Shown one piece after another: positions 40,746-54,187 of a stretch of DNA of 64,000 nucleotides. The notes beneath the pieces are model-generated. The model had not been told where the DNA came from, searched no databases, and saw only the letters and a list, made by a program, of their open reading frames with translations. The stretch comes from Plantago ovata. Lineage: Eukaryota > Streptophyta > Magnoliopsida > Lamiales > Plantaginaceae. The position numbers and the translations under genes were made by a program. The stretch is from the NCBI GenBank assembly GCA_028274465.1, contig CM051458.1:82232085-82296084 (forward strand). The letters run 5' to 3'. The stretch's first letter is position 1; every line of letters begins with the position of its first letter.

Positions 40746-41825
40746 TGAGTCGAAGAAGTCACACGAGGCAAAACATCTATTTACTCGGATACAACAAGAA
40801 TGAAGATCTATAGAAAATTGCAAATGCAAGAATGGAATATTGGAAAATGAAATTAGTTCCAGGTTACCAATCTTTTAAGTTTGTAGTAATTGGAAACTAC
40901 AGTTATTGATGAATCAGATTACCAGAGCATGAAAAAACTTAAACTAAGGCTTATTATGGCCAGCTCTAAAATTATAGTACCACTACTAAAAATTACGGTA
41001 ATCTTTTCAGCCCGTGGTAGTTCCCAAAAGAAATAAAATAAAAAAAGGTGATATTGATTCGTGATAAAATTGTGAAACGGAAACGCAAAAAGAATTGTAA
41101 CACTATGAATAATACGTCGAAGGCATAAAACATGAATATCCGTGAACTTAGAAGCGGACTACTTGAAACTTGTTTACGGAATAAAATTACAATACGAAAA
41201 GAATTGCATCTGGATTGTGAAAGGTACTTTAGACAATAATAAGTTCCTGTAAAAAATAAAGTACAGTGGGCTAAGAACAAGTGCGCCATTTTATTATGAA
41301 CTCTAGAAATATAATGAAAATACACGATCAAAATCACTTGATATGGATTTGATACAATTTACAACTCCTCTTGAGATTGATAGTGAAAGCATCAAATCCA
41401 ATTTCACACTCAACTATTAAAAGAACTACATCTAGCTTTGTAAAAGGGACAGTAAGTTTATGTAAAAAATAAAATAAAGTATATTAATGGGCTAACGAGT
41501 GCCACTTTATTATGAACTCTTATAAACTCTATAAACAAAGACACAATAAATAAGTTTGATTGTTTTTCCCTTTTGGATTTACATATGGCCTAAGGATTTA
41601 TGTCAATTTATATTTTATACTCTTACGCTCTGGGCCTTTGGCAGATCTTTTGTATTTAGAGTTGGATTATTATAGTGCCATACTCCAACTCTTTACAAAA
41701 AAATTAAAATTATTAATAAATGTACATATATAATTATTTTTAAATAATAAATAAAATACGCTCTAAGGCGCTCACACTTTCTATATTTTTTTAAAATTGA
41801 CGCTTTCGCGCTCACGCTTCCGCTC
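40746..41825. other. Intergenic with a diverged duplicate
   Basis: No gene. A segment around 41205-41305 (GTAAAAAATAAAGTACAGTGGGC... CATTTTATTATGAACTC) recurs at about 41420-41520 with many differences, an old local duplication. Confidence 0.5.
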
Positions 41826-41829
41826 GCAG

Positions 41830-44090
<2,261 letters not shown>

Positions 44091-44099
44091 TGCCATTTG

Positions 44100-44235
44100 C
44101 TGCCACTCCCGCCGGATCCTATTTACACTTCCAAGAGAACTGGATCACTCTCCATTTCCACCCCCCTACTTTCCCATATAACAACTACAATAACAACAAT
44201 CTTTATGCCAAAACAACAAACCGATTTCTACTCCG
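44100..44235 (+). other. Probable non-coding first exon of MEX1
   Basis: CT-rich leader sequence ends in a CTCCG|GTAAGC donor at 44235/44236, 790 bp before the MEX1 start codon. An ATG at 44205 lies in it and could form a short upstream ORF. The matching acceptor is not certain; TTTTCTCAG near 44865 is one option. Confidence 0.4.
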
Positions 44236-45028
44236 GTAAGCAGTACCTTCTTTCTTTCATTCTTACTCAATTTCCATTGCCTGCCACATGTTTGTCGAAA
44301 TGCGTAACAGAATTTTATTTCTCAATTCTTTTAAACTTTTTTGCTTCTTTGCTTATTGGGTCTGCGATATGTACCTCAATTCGAGTTGTTGTAGGAAAGC
44401 ATGTTTAATCTTGTGTAGCAACTAGTATTTGATTATAATTAGGTATATTAAGATAGCCCATTAGAGTTAGAGTTATGTTAGGATGTTAGTTCGAATTGTG
44501 GCTTTGTAGTAAGAGACTAATTGATATTTGCTGGTAAGACTGGTTGATTCTCTTTTATCTTTGCTCTTCCACTCTGCTTTGTTTACATACTGATAGCTTT
44601 ATTGTCTGGTGATTGGATATGCTCATCATCATATGCAGTACAACAGTGAGTGCTCTTGGATGAAATTTACTAGTAGATGTTATTATTCAATGTTGTTCTA
44701 GTAATGTGCTTGTTTTCTGCGTCTTATGAGTTGCTTAAGTTACTGATGATTAGGGAAATCATAGTGGACTAGAGAATGCAGAGTGTCAAGATGAATATGC
44801 ACAATATGGTTTTATTTTATCCGGTTCTGATTCCATTATATAAGGCAGCTAGGACGTTTTCTCAGGCATGGAAATATTCTTCAATTCTTTTTTGCTGATC
44901 CAATAGGGGTAACTGTCAGGTTCTTCACACGTCGGTGCTGAAAGTTTAACGTGACAGAGATTTTGAATTTTATAAAGTGACGGTATCGTGCACAAGTACA
45001 TGTGATTTCACCATCTTTTATTCAATCA

Positions 45029-48000
45029 ATGGCGGGTTCAATGTTGATGCTGAATAATGTGCCAGTGCAAAGTTTACAAACATCTGACCGTTCCTTCAGA
45101 ATTTACCCACAACATCTACACTCAGCTTCATGTTCCGAATCACTCTTTCAACAAACCGCCGATATCAAATTTCACTTGAAAAAGACTCCCTCTGGCTTGT
45201 CAGTCAGTTGTTCTATTTCTAAGCCAGTTCCTGCTGTTAGCTCAGAAGATGCACCTTTCATCCCCAAGGTACTTGAGTTTCACAACAGAAAGCAACTGTA
45301 TGTGATTTTAGCTCTTTTATTTTCATTTAAGTAACCTTAAAGAATTCACCTTCGATGATAGAAACAGAATGTGAAGAGTGTTAAGGAACCAGTGCTACTG
45401 AGAAAAAGCAAAAGTTTTGAAGAATGGGACTCACTAACGGCCAAGTTTGCAGGAGTTGCAAATCTACCATTTTTGCTTTTGCAACTTCCTCAAATCATTC
45501 TCAATACCCAGAATCTCATGGCAGGAAATAAATCTGCACTTCTAGCTGTTCCTTGGCTGGTATTGATCTTTCTGTAGACTTTCTTCCTTTTCGAGTTTTT
45601 TTTAGAAAATAGGCCTTCACATGTCATTGTTATGTTCTTGATGTTGTGTATAGGGTATGTTTACTGGGTTGCTTGGGAATCTATCCTTGCTATCATACTT
45701 CATCAAGAAGGGGGAACCTGAAGCAGTGGGGGTACAGATGCTAGGAGTTATATCAACGTATGTGGTGATTTCGCAGTTGGCAATTGCTGAAGCTATGCCT
45801 CTCCCTCATTTTATCGGCACTTCTGTAGTGGTTGCTTCTGGTCTCGGTATAAATTTTATGAAGTACTTCAATATGCTTAGTCCCAAACTCTGGAGTTTAT
45901 GGGAAGATTTTATTACCATAGCCGGGATTTCTGCACTACCACAGGTAGAAAATAACCATCATGATTTGTAGATATATGAAGGGATTATACATTTATGTAT
46001 TTTGTTGAGTTTTTATTTATTTATTTATAGTAGTCACCATATTACAATGCAGGTAATGTGGTCAACATTTGTGCCGTACGTCCCTCATACAGTCTTGCCT
46101 GGGTTGGTTGCCTTTGTCGCTGCAGTAGTCTCTGTTGTTATGGTGAGAATTACATATTGTAGATGCCTTTTGGATGTTAAATTAAGTTGTGTATATACAT
46201 ACTGATATACATGGTTACTAAGAAAAGAAAATCATACCCCAAGAAGATAATATGTTCCTTGTTCTAAGTTCATACATGAAACAAACTAATGTTTGTAAAT
46301 CAATGATATTGATACAGCTTAAAACTGTATAAAGAAATACTGGGTCTGCCCCACACGAAATGCCACATACCCATTTTTATCTATCCAAATACAAAATGTC
46401 ACATTTCCTTTTTGGGCATAATTTACACCCATGTGCACTTATTCCGACTATTTTCTACACTATAGATAAATCTCCAAGCCCAAAAGCAAATGTTACATTT
46501 GATCTTTGACGGAGGGAGTAAAATAAAGGTCTGGTGTGATAGCCTAATAGGTGAATAACAAGAATAATTTTGTGAATCATTTAGTCATTTACTTGTGCAT
46601 TCATTCTGTCCTTTTTGTTTACGTTTCTCTTGTAATTTATCGGTGGTGCTGCTATATAATTGCTTGCTATATACCTAAACTGATATGATTGCTATATGTC
46701 CCTGTATACTTGCTTACTATATACATAAACTGATATGCTTGCATTGAAATATGAGTTTAGTTAACTTCTCTGCTTGCGAGCATTTATCTTTGCCATGTTA
46801 ATCAAGTACTACATAATGTTCAGTATTGGGATGCTGGATACATTTTAGTCTGTGCTTTGAGGTCTTAAAATTGTGTTAGACATCGTTTGCTCATTAAGTA
46901 TTTTCAAGAGTTTCCAACTTCCAAGAGATGCGAATAAAAGGTGTCTTATAGCAAATTGTGGGAATGTTTTAGACGTGATATAATCTGATTATCTGAAAAG
47001 GCTGAAATTGCTTGGCGACTTGTAAAATATCTACTTATGCAGCTAATTCGAGGAAAAGCACAACAGAATGTCTAAAAGATTTAACATTCTTCTAACTTTG
47101 TTGTCGCTTATTTCAGGCTCGTACGGGCAAGCTTTCACAAAAAGGTGTAAAAACTCTTCAATCCGTATCTGCATGGACTGCCACTCTTCTTTTTATGTGG
47201 ATGCCTGTTGCCCAAATGGTTATCTTTCTCCTTGTCTACAAATATAGCTCATAATATAAATCATGCATATAACAGAGACCAACTCTTTCTTTTGCACTTT
47301 GCAGTGGACCAATATTCTGAATCCTGACAACGTCAAAGGCCTGTCAGCTGTCTCCATGTTACTGGGCATGATCGGCAATGGGCTTATGATCCCACGGGCA
47401 CTCCTTACACGGGATTTAATGTGGTAAGTTTGTTGATCCCTCTTTAATAAACTAAGAGTTGAACTTCAAACACATTATGGTATATTAAACATGGCCTGCA
47501 CCACGGACATTTAATTCGAAGTGGAATTGCTGTATGTTTTTTCTATAGAAAGAGATTAGTTTGATCAATCTGTAACGGATCATCACATTGTAATTCTGTC
47601 ATATTGATATTTATATTATTTGATCTGCAGGTTCACAGGAGCTTCTTGGGCCTGTGTATTCTATGGATGGGGAAACCTTATATGCTTGTACTGGTAAGAC
47701 ATTTTAGGATTTAGTAATAACCAACCTTGTAACTTGTGGGACTGGGATTTCCATGGTAACTTTTGGTCTGTGGTTTCAGCTTTAAGAGTATCAGCAGCGG
47801 TTTTTTCCTGGCTTCAACCGTCGCTCTCCTTGCTTGGATGGGTACGTGTTCATTTTCTTCTGATGCGTTCATTTAATTCAGCAGAAAACTAGTCTACACT
47901 CCACATAAGGTCGAGTGGTTTCTCAAATTTATTCTACCATCCGCAGGAACAACATTTTGGAAAGATTCACAAGTTTATGGTCATTCGCCCATCACTTCAT

Positions 48001-48047
48001 TAAAGGAGCTAGTTTTTGGAGTAACTAAGAAGACACATTATGTCTGA
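45029..48047 (+). CDS. MEX1: Maltose excess protein 1, chloroplast envelope maltose transporter
   Basis: Nine coding exons: 45029-45268, 45368-45559, 45654-45944, 46053-46142, 47117-47218, 47305-47423, 47631-47693, 47780-47841 and 47947-48047. They sum to 420 codons (419 residues; Arabidopsis MEX1 has 415). For exon 1 the AAG|GTACTT donor at 45268 was preferred; TAT|GTGATT at 45301 is also in phase and would add 11 residues. The Ser-rich N-terminus is a likely plastid transit peptide. Diagnostic blocks are SLTAKFAGVANLPFLLLQLP, NTQNLMAGNKSALLAVPWLG, LPQVMWSTFVPYVPHTVLPG, ARTGKLSQKGV, MWMPVAQMWTNILNPDNVKGL, GNGLMIPRALLTRDLMW and SLKELVFG. It exports maltose from starch breakdown at night into the cytosol. 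No breaks found. Confidence 0.95.
46340..46518. mobile_element. Stowaway-like MITE in MEX1 intron 4
   Basis: The right end reads, in reverse, CTCCCTCCGTCAAAG next to TA, the typical Stowaway terminus. The left end (TACTGGGTCTGCCCCACACGAAATG) is a worn partner with the same CCCACACGAAATG continuation found in that family. About 180 bp, non-coding, TA on both sides. Confidence 0.6.
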
Positions 48048-49040
48048 TGGATGCATCTTAGAGCTTCGGCCTACAGGTACACGAATCCACTCATGAAGAA
48101 CACTGCACGGGGTTTATGTTAATGCTGAAGATTCATCGTCCTAGAGTTCAGGAGAATACAAAATGCTTACCGTGAGAACTCAACACAATATAGGATTTTG
48201 TTATCTTAGCTAGTACTTATGTACACACAAACAATAATAGTACCCTTGAAAATTGAAATAATGTTTGTGGATTCATAATGAAGTTCCGTAAGTTATACTA
48301 TCGGTGTGCAATTTCCCATTTGGCAAAGTCGCAAGTCGATAATATTTTGATATCGTTAATTGGCAAAGTCGCAAGTTGATCGGAGCTCTGCTAGATTTAT
48401 GAGCTTTTTGTCAAATTCGTGATTGTCCGACTCTTGTGGTTCATCTTATTACTAGAGGCGCTAATATAGAGTAATTTGTTTTTTTTTGAAAGGACGCATT
48501 TAGTTTTGAACGTAGAAGTTGAAATATAACATGAAAATAGTAGAAGTAAAATGGATTCGCGCGCACATGAGAAAATTAGTTTAGTAACACTACTACAGTA
48601 AGCACAAGGTCTGGTGTGATCCGTGGGTGACCAAACCATGAAAATTTTTATTAATGAAAGTATTAGTTGGAAATGGTTACGATTATCGAGGATTAATTAC
48701 CATAATCAATTCTCCAAATCCATCAACTCACACACACCAAACAATCCACAGAAATCATCTTTCACTGTCTTTTCTCCTCTCCAAAACCACTGCACCACCC
48801 CCAGTTTCCCCATCACAAACCACCCGCTTCTAACTCTTCTCTTGCCATTTGGTCACCTCTTCAAAACTCAAAATGACAAATTTACCCTCACCAAATTCCC
48901 CAACACACTCAATTACCCAATGTCATTAGTGTATTTAACTCCAAAAACAATGCCCAAATTCCCACTTCAAAACACTTATAAATATAACTTGTCACAACAT
49001 TAAGTGTCACACTCTTAACTACACACTACTAAACTCATAA
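48048..49040. other. MEX1 3' UTR and desaturase promoter region
   Basis: No gene. A CAAAGTCGCAAGT repeat occurs at 48325 and 48363. The stretch 48700-49000 is C/A-rich on plus and contains TATAAATATAAC near 48976-48987, a plausible TATA box for the desaturase about 60 bp upstream of its start codon. Confidence 0.45.
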
Positions 49041-49047
49041 GCCTCAC

Positions 49048-50391
49048 ATGCAAACGTTAACACTCTCCTCCCAACTTGCATGGCCCACACGTGGCATCGC
49101 CACCAGGCCTCACCGCCTCCCTCCGCCCTCTGCCGTGGCAGCTCCGCCACGTCCCCACCACACCATCACCCACTCAATGCCACCCGAAAAAGTCGAACTT
49201 TTTAAGTCACTTGAGCCTTGGGCCTCAAAGTGGATCCTACCCCTCCTGAAGCCCGTGGACAAGTGCTGGCAGCCCAATGAGTTTCTACCGGATCCGACCC
49301 GGAAAGATAACGACTTCTTCGATGAGGTTCGGGCCCTTCGTGACCGGGCCTCCGGGCTACCGGATGAGTACTTTGTTGTGTTAGTTGGTGATATGATTAC
49401 GGAAGACGCATTGCCAACTTATCAGACTATGATTAATACACTGGACGGCGTTCGTGATGAAACGGGCGCGAGTTCGAGTCCTTGGGCTTCTTGGACTCGG
49501 GCCTGGACTGCTGAGGAAAACAGGCATGGGGATTTGCTTCGAACTTATTTGTATCTTTCAGGCCGAGTTGATATGGTTATGGTTGAGCGAACGGTCCAGT
49601 ACTTGATTGGGGCTGGAATGGTAAGTTCAATCTTCTTTTTTAATTCTATCATTTTTACATTTACATTTTCATTTTGAGTTTTAAAACAATTCTTAAATGT
49701 TATTTTCTTTTTAAATTTAAAGTGAACATTTTAATACTAGTCCCAGAATTATTAATAAAAAGTATTAAGAAAATGTAGCCGTGTAACTTTTTCTTGTACT
49801 AATCGGACTAGTGACAATTCACAGGACCCGGGAACGGAAAACAACCCGTACTTAGGCTACGTGTACACATCATTCCAAGAACGTGCCACATTCGTGTCGC
49901 ATGGCAACACGGCTCGGCTCGCAAAACACCACGGCGATCCCGTGCTTGCCCGCATATGTGGAACAATTGCAGCTGACGAGAAGCGTCACGAGAACGCATA
50001 TGCAAAAATAGTGGAGAAACTTCTAGAAGTCGATCCGAATGGGGCAATGGTAGCCATAGGCGACATGATGCGTAAAAAAATCACAATGCCGGCTCACTTA
50101 ATGCACGATGGTGAGGACCCGCATCTGTTCGAGCACTTCTCGGCCGTGGCTCAGCGGCTTGGGGTGTACACGGCCCAAGATTACGCGGATATCTTGGAGT
50201 TCTTGATCGGGCGGTGGGGGCTGGAGAAGGTGGAAGGGTTGAAGGGTGATGGGAGGTTTGCGCAAGAGTTTGTGTGCAGTTTGCCGGTTAGGATTCGGAA
50301 GTTGCAAGAGCGAGCTGATGAACGAGCTAAGAAGATGGAACCGCAGGGAATTAAGTTTAGTTGGATTTTTAATAAACAAGTTCTTGTTTAG
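49048..50391 (+). CDS. Acyl-[acyl-carrier-protein] desaturase, chloroplastic (stearoyl-ACP desaturase family)
   Basis: Two exons (49048-49620 and 49825-50391) sum to 380 codons (379 residues). Residues 1-40 are Ser/Pro/Arg/His-rich, a likely plastid transit peptide. All diiron ligands are in place: Glu in [12 protein letters not shown] (about residue 119), EENRH (157-160), the Glu of SFQERAT (about 210) and DEKRH (243-246). The soluble enzyme inserts a cis double bond into saturated acyl-ACP with ferredoxin and O2. The short leader and the single intron suggest one of the SAD/DES paralogues rather than the main FAB2-type gene, but double-bond position cannot be told from sequence. GC content is higher than in the surroundings. 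Confidence 0.95.
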
Positions 50392-50529
50392 ATCGATTGA
50401 GTATTTGAGTAAACTGTAGAGTGATTTATGTTTATAAAGTCATGTACTTTGTTTGTTTGTGAATCCCGCATCTATGCTACACGCCTACACGGCCACTTTA
50501 GATACTCTAAACTGTTACCGTTCAATCTA

Positions 50530-51740
50530 TGTTACATTTGTCAGAGGAAATACACTCTGGAAATAATAGATGAAAATGGTTTGTTGGGTTGCAATTTGCA
50601 AACCATTACTATTACCAATGGAACAAAATCATAAGATCAGCAAGGAAAGTGACACATTGATTAATCCAACACAGTACAGGAAGATTGTTGGAAAACTCAT
50701 ATACTTAACCTTGACCAGACCTGATTTATGCTATTCTGTAAATATACTTAGGCAATATATGGAATCACCAAAAAGGGAACATTTACAATCAACATTTAGA
50801 GTGATCAAATACTTCAACAACAGTCCTGCACAGGGATTATTATTATTAAACTTAATGCATTTTCTGATTCAGACAATGCTCAATGCCAAGACACTAGAAG
50901 ATCAATTACAGGTTTTTTCTGTATTTTGGGAAAGTAACTCATAAGTTGAAAGTGTAAGAAACAGACAGTAGTAATTCGATCATCAACTGAGTCTGAGTAG
51001 AGAGCAATTGCTCATACTACATGTGGATCAATTATCTCTTAGGAGACTTATGGCTTTCCACAAACAGAACCAACAAGATTGTTCTCTTAATCCTACCAAG
51101 AATCCTATATTCCATGAAAGGACCAAGCATATTAAGATAGACCAACATTTTATCAGAGAGAAGGTTCAGCAGAAGAAGATTGAAGTGTGTTATGTTCACA
51201 CACTGACACAAGTTTGCAACCAGCTGATGTGTTTACAAAGGTACGCTTTCTTCAGAGAAGATCAAAGAGTTCATGCGTAAGATGGGAGTAATAAATATAT
51301 ACTCTCATCTTGAGGAGGAATCTCAAGATAGATTGAAGAAAATTAGAAGAAAGAAAAGAAGTTAACTGAACAGAGTGCAGAGATCAAGAACATTAGTGCG
51401 GAACTATGTGTTGATATAGCGCAAACTAGAAGAAAATGGAAGAGAAACAGAATGGCAGATTACAAAAAACATTCCCAAATTCAGTCTAATTAGGGTTCTT
51501 CCCTAAAAGAACCATCCAGAAGAATTCGAGAAGAATCGAATTAGCTTAAGTCTGTAAATTGTTTTGTCCGTACATTTATCCAGGGAATGTTGTACTTTCT
51601 GATGCAAATTAGGCAGGATTCTAGCAATAAATAGGCATGTACTTATCTCTTTTTCTGTACAATTTTGCACTCCAAATTCACTGAATATACAACATGAATT
51701 GCGTAGCACAAATGTTTTCTTCTCTGCTCTTTCTGACAGA
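50530..51740 (+). mobile_element. Ty1/Copia LTR-retrotransposon relic (RT/RNase H end plus probable LTR)
   Basis: It begins abruptly after the desaturase 3' UTR with a Copia reverse-transcriptase tail (QRKYTLEIIDENGLLGCN, then YRKIVGKLIYLTLTRPDLCYSV), followed by RNase H remnants, a purine-rich tract near 51312 and LTR-like sequence to about 51740. The 5' half is missing and the coding region is broken in several places. No second LTR is visible. An old fossil of a different family from the one at 56.3 kb. Confidence 0.75.
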
Positions 51741-52933
51741 ACCAACTCATGGACATGGGCACTGCAGCAACATCACTTACTGGAACACCTAGTATTCACT
51801 TTTGAACCTCAACCGCCCTCATTTCTATCTCACTTGCCTCGGTGATTAATCTTCTGAGCATTATACATATCAGCAATCTGAATTTGGTTAGACAAAAGGA
51901 ACATAAATGAGAAGATAGTTGTGATTGGGTTATCATTCATACGAAATAAAATCTCACAGTAGTTAGCTAGTTACCATATCAGATGAGGAAGCCTGCTCTG
52001 GGATCTTATCAGGCCGGACACGAACCAGACGTGGAAATCGCAGCGAAATTCCCTTTGAGATGAAATAAACATGAAGAATAAATAATTGTTAGGCCTTCAA
52101 CCAACAATAAGTTGTTAAGAAATCTACAAGAATCGCAACAAATGTTCAGATTACGGTACCTTATCAGGGTCCACGGTCCCAATTGCAGCATGATAAACTG
52201 AACTAATTGTGAGATCTGCAGCTTTCACCTCCCATACCTGTCACAAGAAATCAATGCAAAGATCATCCTCTATACTACTACTATGATGGAAGATGAAGAT
52301 CTCCTCGGCATACATAAAGATTATACATGAAATACAAGATGCAGAATGCTCTACCTCCGTTGGTTTAAACCACACGTCTGGGTAAAGTTTATCAGAGTAC
52401 CTGAAATGTGACTGGAGATGGAAGAAATATATGTTAAATATCATGAAAGATCCAATTAAGCCACTCCCATTAGGAATGCGACAACGTGAACTTTGATCTA
52501 ACCATTGGTTCATCAATAACTGTAGAGCGAAGACGGGTGGAACATTCTTCAAGTACTGGTCGGGTAAATCCAGTTGCTGCAAGATAAATAAAATATGGCC
52601 CTGATGTTCATTAACATATATGCAATAGTTCTTTAACAAAAATAATCTGAGTCCAGTTTGTTGTTTGCCAAGATATAGTCTTAAATTGACAGTATACTGT
52701 ACCTCACTCCAGGGAGGAGCTTACCTATTTTACAAATGCTTTGGAATTCATGATTCTCAGCGTCATAACAAGCAAGGAGAAAGGTACCGTAGACACCTGA
52801 ATGAAAGAGGCAATGCAATTACTTTCGAAACATTGAGAGGTATCACATTCACATGGGAAGTTGATAATTTCCGGACAAGTGGAAAGAGGGGTTGAAAAGA
52901 GGCACAAAGAGTAGACAAACGCACCAGCACGAT

Positions 52934-54187
52934 CAGGGGCGGAGCCAGAAATTGAAAGTGGGGGTGGCGGAGTGTTATAACGTAGATCGGCAGGTACTAT
53001 ATATAATTTGGTTAGGTCCATGTAAAACGGTTCGGGGCGGGGCGGGTCACCATTTTAGACACTAAATTCATCATAAATATTTAAATATGACTATCAAAGT
53101 AAACTGAAGAGAAATAAAAAATAATATCATGATAGCACACAAATAAAAGTGAATATATGGTTCAAAATTTAAAAATTACCTCATATAACAAGACACACTC
53201 TATGAAAATCTTACTCTACGTCTCTTCATCTTCTCAAAATCATCCGTGATTGACTCAATGTCAAAATCCTCAACAATTTCCTTTTCAATATGCATTATCA
53301 AATTGCTAGACAAGAAGTCATCCTCCATTGAGCTCCGGAGTCTTGTCTTTACAATTTTCATGGCGGAAAATGCACGCTCAGAACTAGCTGTGGAAACGGG
53401 AAGAGTTAATAGTAGCCGAATCAACCTATCAACAAGAAAGTAAGTAGATGACTTTCTTGTTCTAGTCAACACTATGCACAACTCAGAAAGTGTAGATACA
53501 TGAAGCTCTGTATTGTTCTGAATATCGACTTTAAAAAGACCCAGCTGAAATCTTAAGTGTGTTTTCTCTTCACTAGTAAAATCTTCCGGGTAGAATCTTT
53601 CCACTAGCTTACAAATATCCTCAACTACAAACAACTTATAATCACCTCTAGGATCAAAAGAGGAACTCAACTTCAACAACTCCATTGCATCTTCATTAAA
53701 TCGGAAGTTCATCTCTTGCAACATGCAATCTATTGTTCCATTGAATAGTTCAACTCGATAATAATGACCCAAAGTAACAGAATTAGCTCGAGCACGACCT
53801 TTACCTGATTTGCTTCCGGTGCGTTTCCTCTTGCTTTTAGCGTGATTCATTATTATTGAGGAGGTTTGAAAGAGGTTGAATTAGGTTAGAAAGAGTTTTT
53901 AGTATAAAATAAAAAAGATTGCCCTTTTAACCCTCTAAAATCAGTTAATTAATAAAATATCTCTTTTTATATGAATGTAAGATATACTAATAACTAATGT
54001 AAAATATTTTCAACTTTTATAAATTAGTTCAAATTATTTAATTATAAATCCAACTAACTTATAAATATATAAATATACTAATAATACTAATAAAAAAATT
54101 TAGGGGTGGCGAAACCTAAATTTTTTAAAAATTTACATATAATAATAACAAAAAATTTTTTTTTGGGGGTGGCGGCCTCCGCCCCTG
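52934..54187 (-). mobile_element. hAT DNA transposon, internally deleted, with 8-bp target duplication
   Basis: Bounded by the perfect 8-bp duplication AGCACGAT (52926-52933 and 54188-54195). The ends are inverted CAGGGGCGGAG, typical of hAT superfamily members. Length 1254 bp. It holds one ORF (53850-53200, minus, 216 codons) that starts with a Met/Lys-rich head and carries the hAT C-terminal dimerisation block (LLLTLPVSTASSERAFSAMK.VKTRLR). This is the end of a DUF4371/zf-MYM1-like transposase. The BED/TTF finger and the catalytic RNase-H-like core are missing, so it could move only with help from a full copy. Confidence 0.92.
53200..53850 (-). CDS. Truncated hAT transposase, C-terminal dimerisation region
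   Basis: 216 codons inside the hAT element. Residues about 60-216 match the plant hAT-type (zf-MYM1/TTF-type) transposase C-terminus: the FYPEDFTSEE stretch, SELCIVLTRTRK, LLLTLPVSTASSERAFSAMK and a basic tail. The first 25 residues are Lys/Arg-rich and may be a remnant of an unrelated N-terminus. Without the catalytic domain it cannot be an active transposase. The frame itself is open, which suits a recent internal deletion. Confidence 0.8.
   Translation of the reverse strand: MNHAKSKRKRTGSKSGKGRARANSVTLGHYYRVELFNGTIDCMLQEMNFRFNEDAMELLKLSSSFDPRGDYKLFVVEDICKLVERFYPEDFTSEEKTHLRFQLGLFKVDIQNNTELHVSTLSELCIVLTRTRKSSTYFLVDRLIRLLLTLPVSTASSERAFSAMKIVKTRLRSSMEDDFLSSNLIMHIEKEIVEDFDIESITDDFEKMKRRRVRFS

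Noticed and set aside
48623-49003. ORF of 126 codons directly upstream of the desaturase
   Set aside because: Pro/Ser/Asn-rich translation of a C/A-rich promoter; contains the likely TATA region and has no family match.
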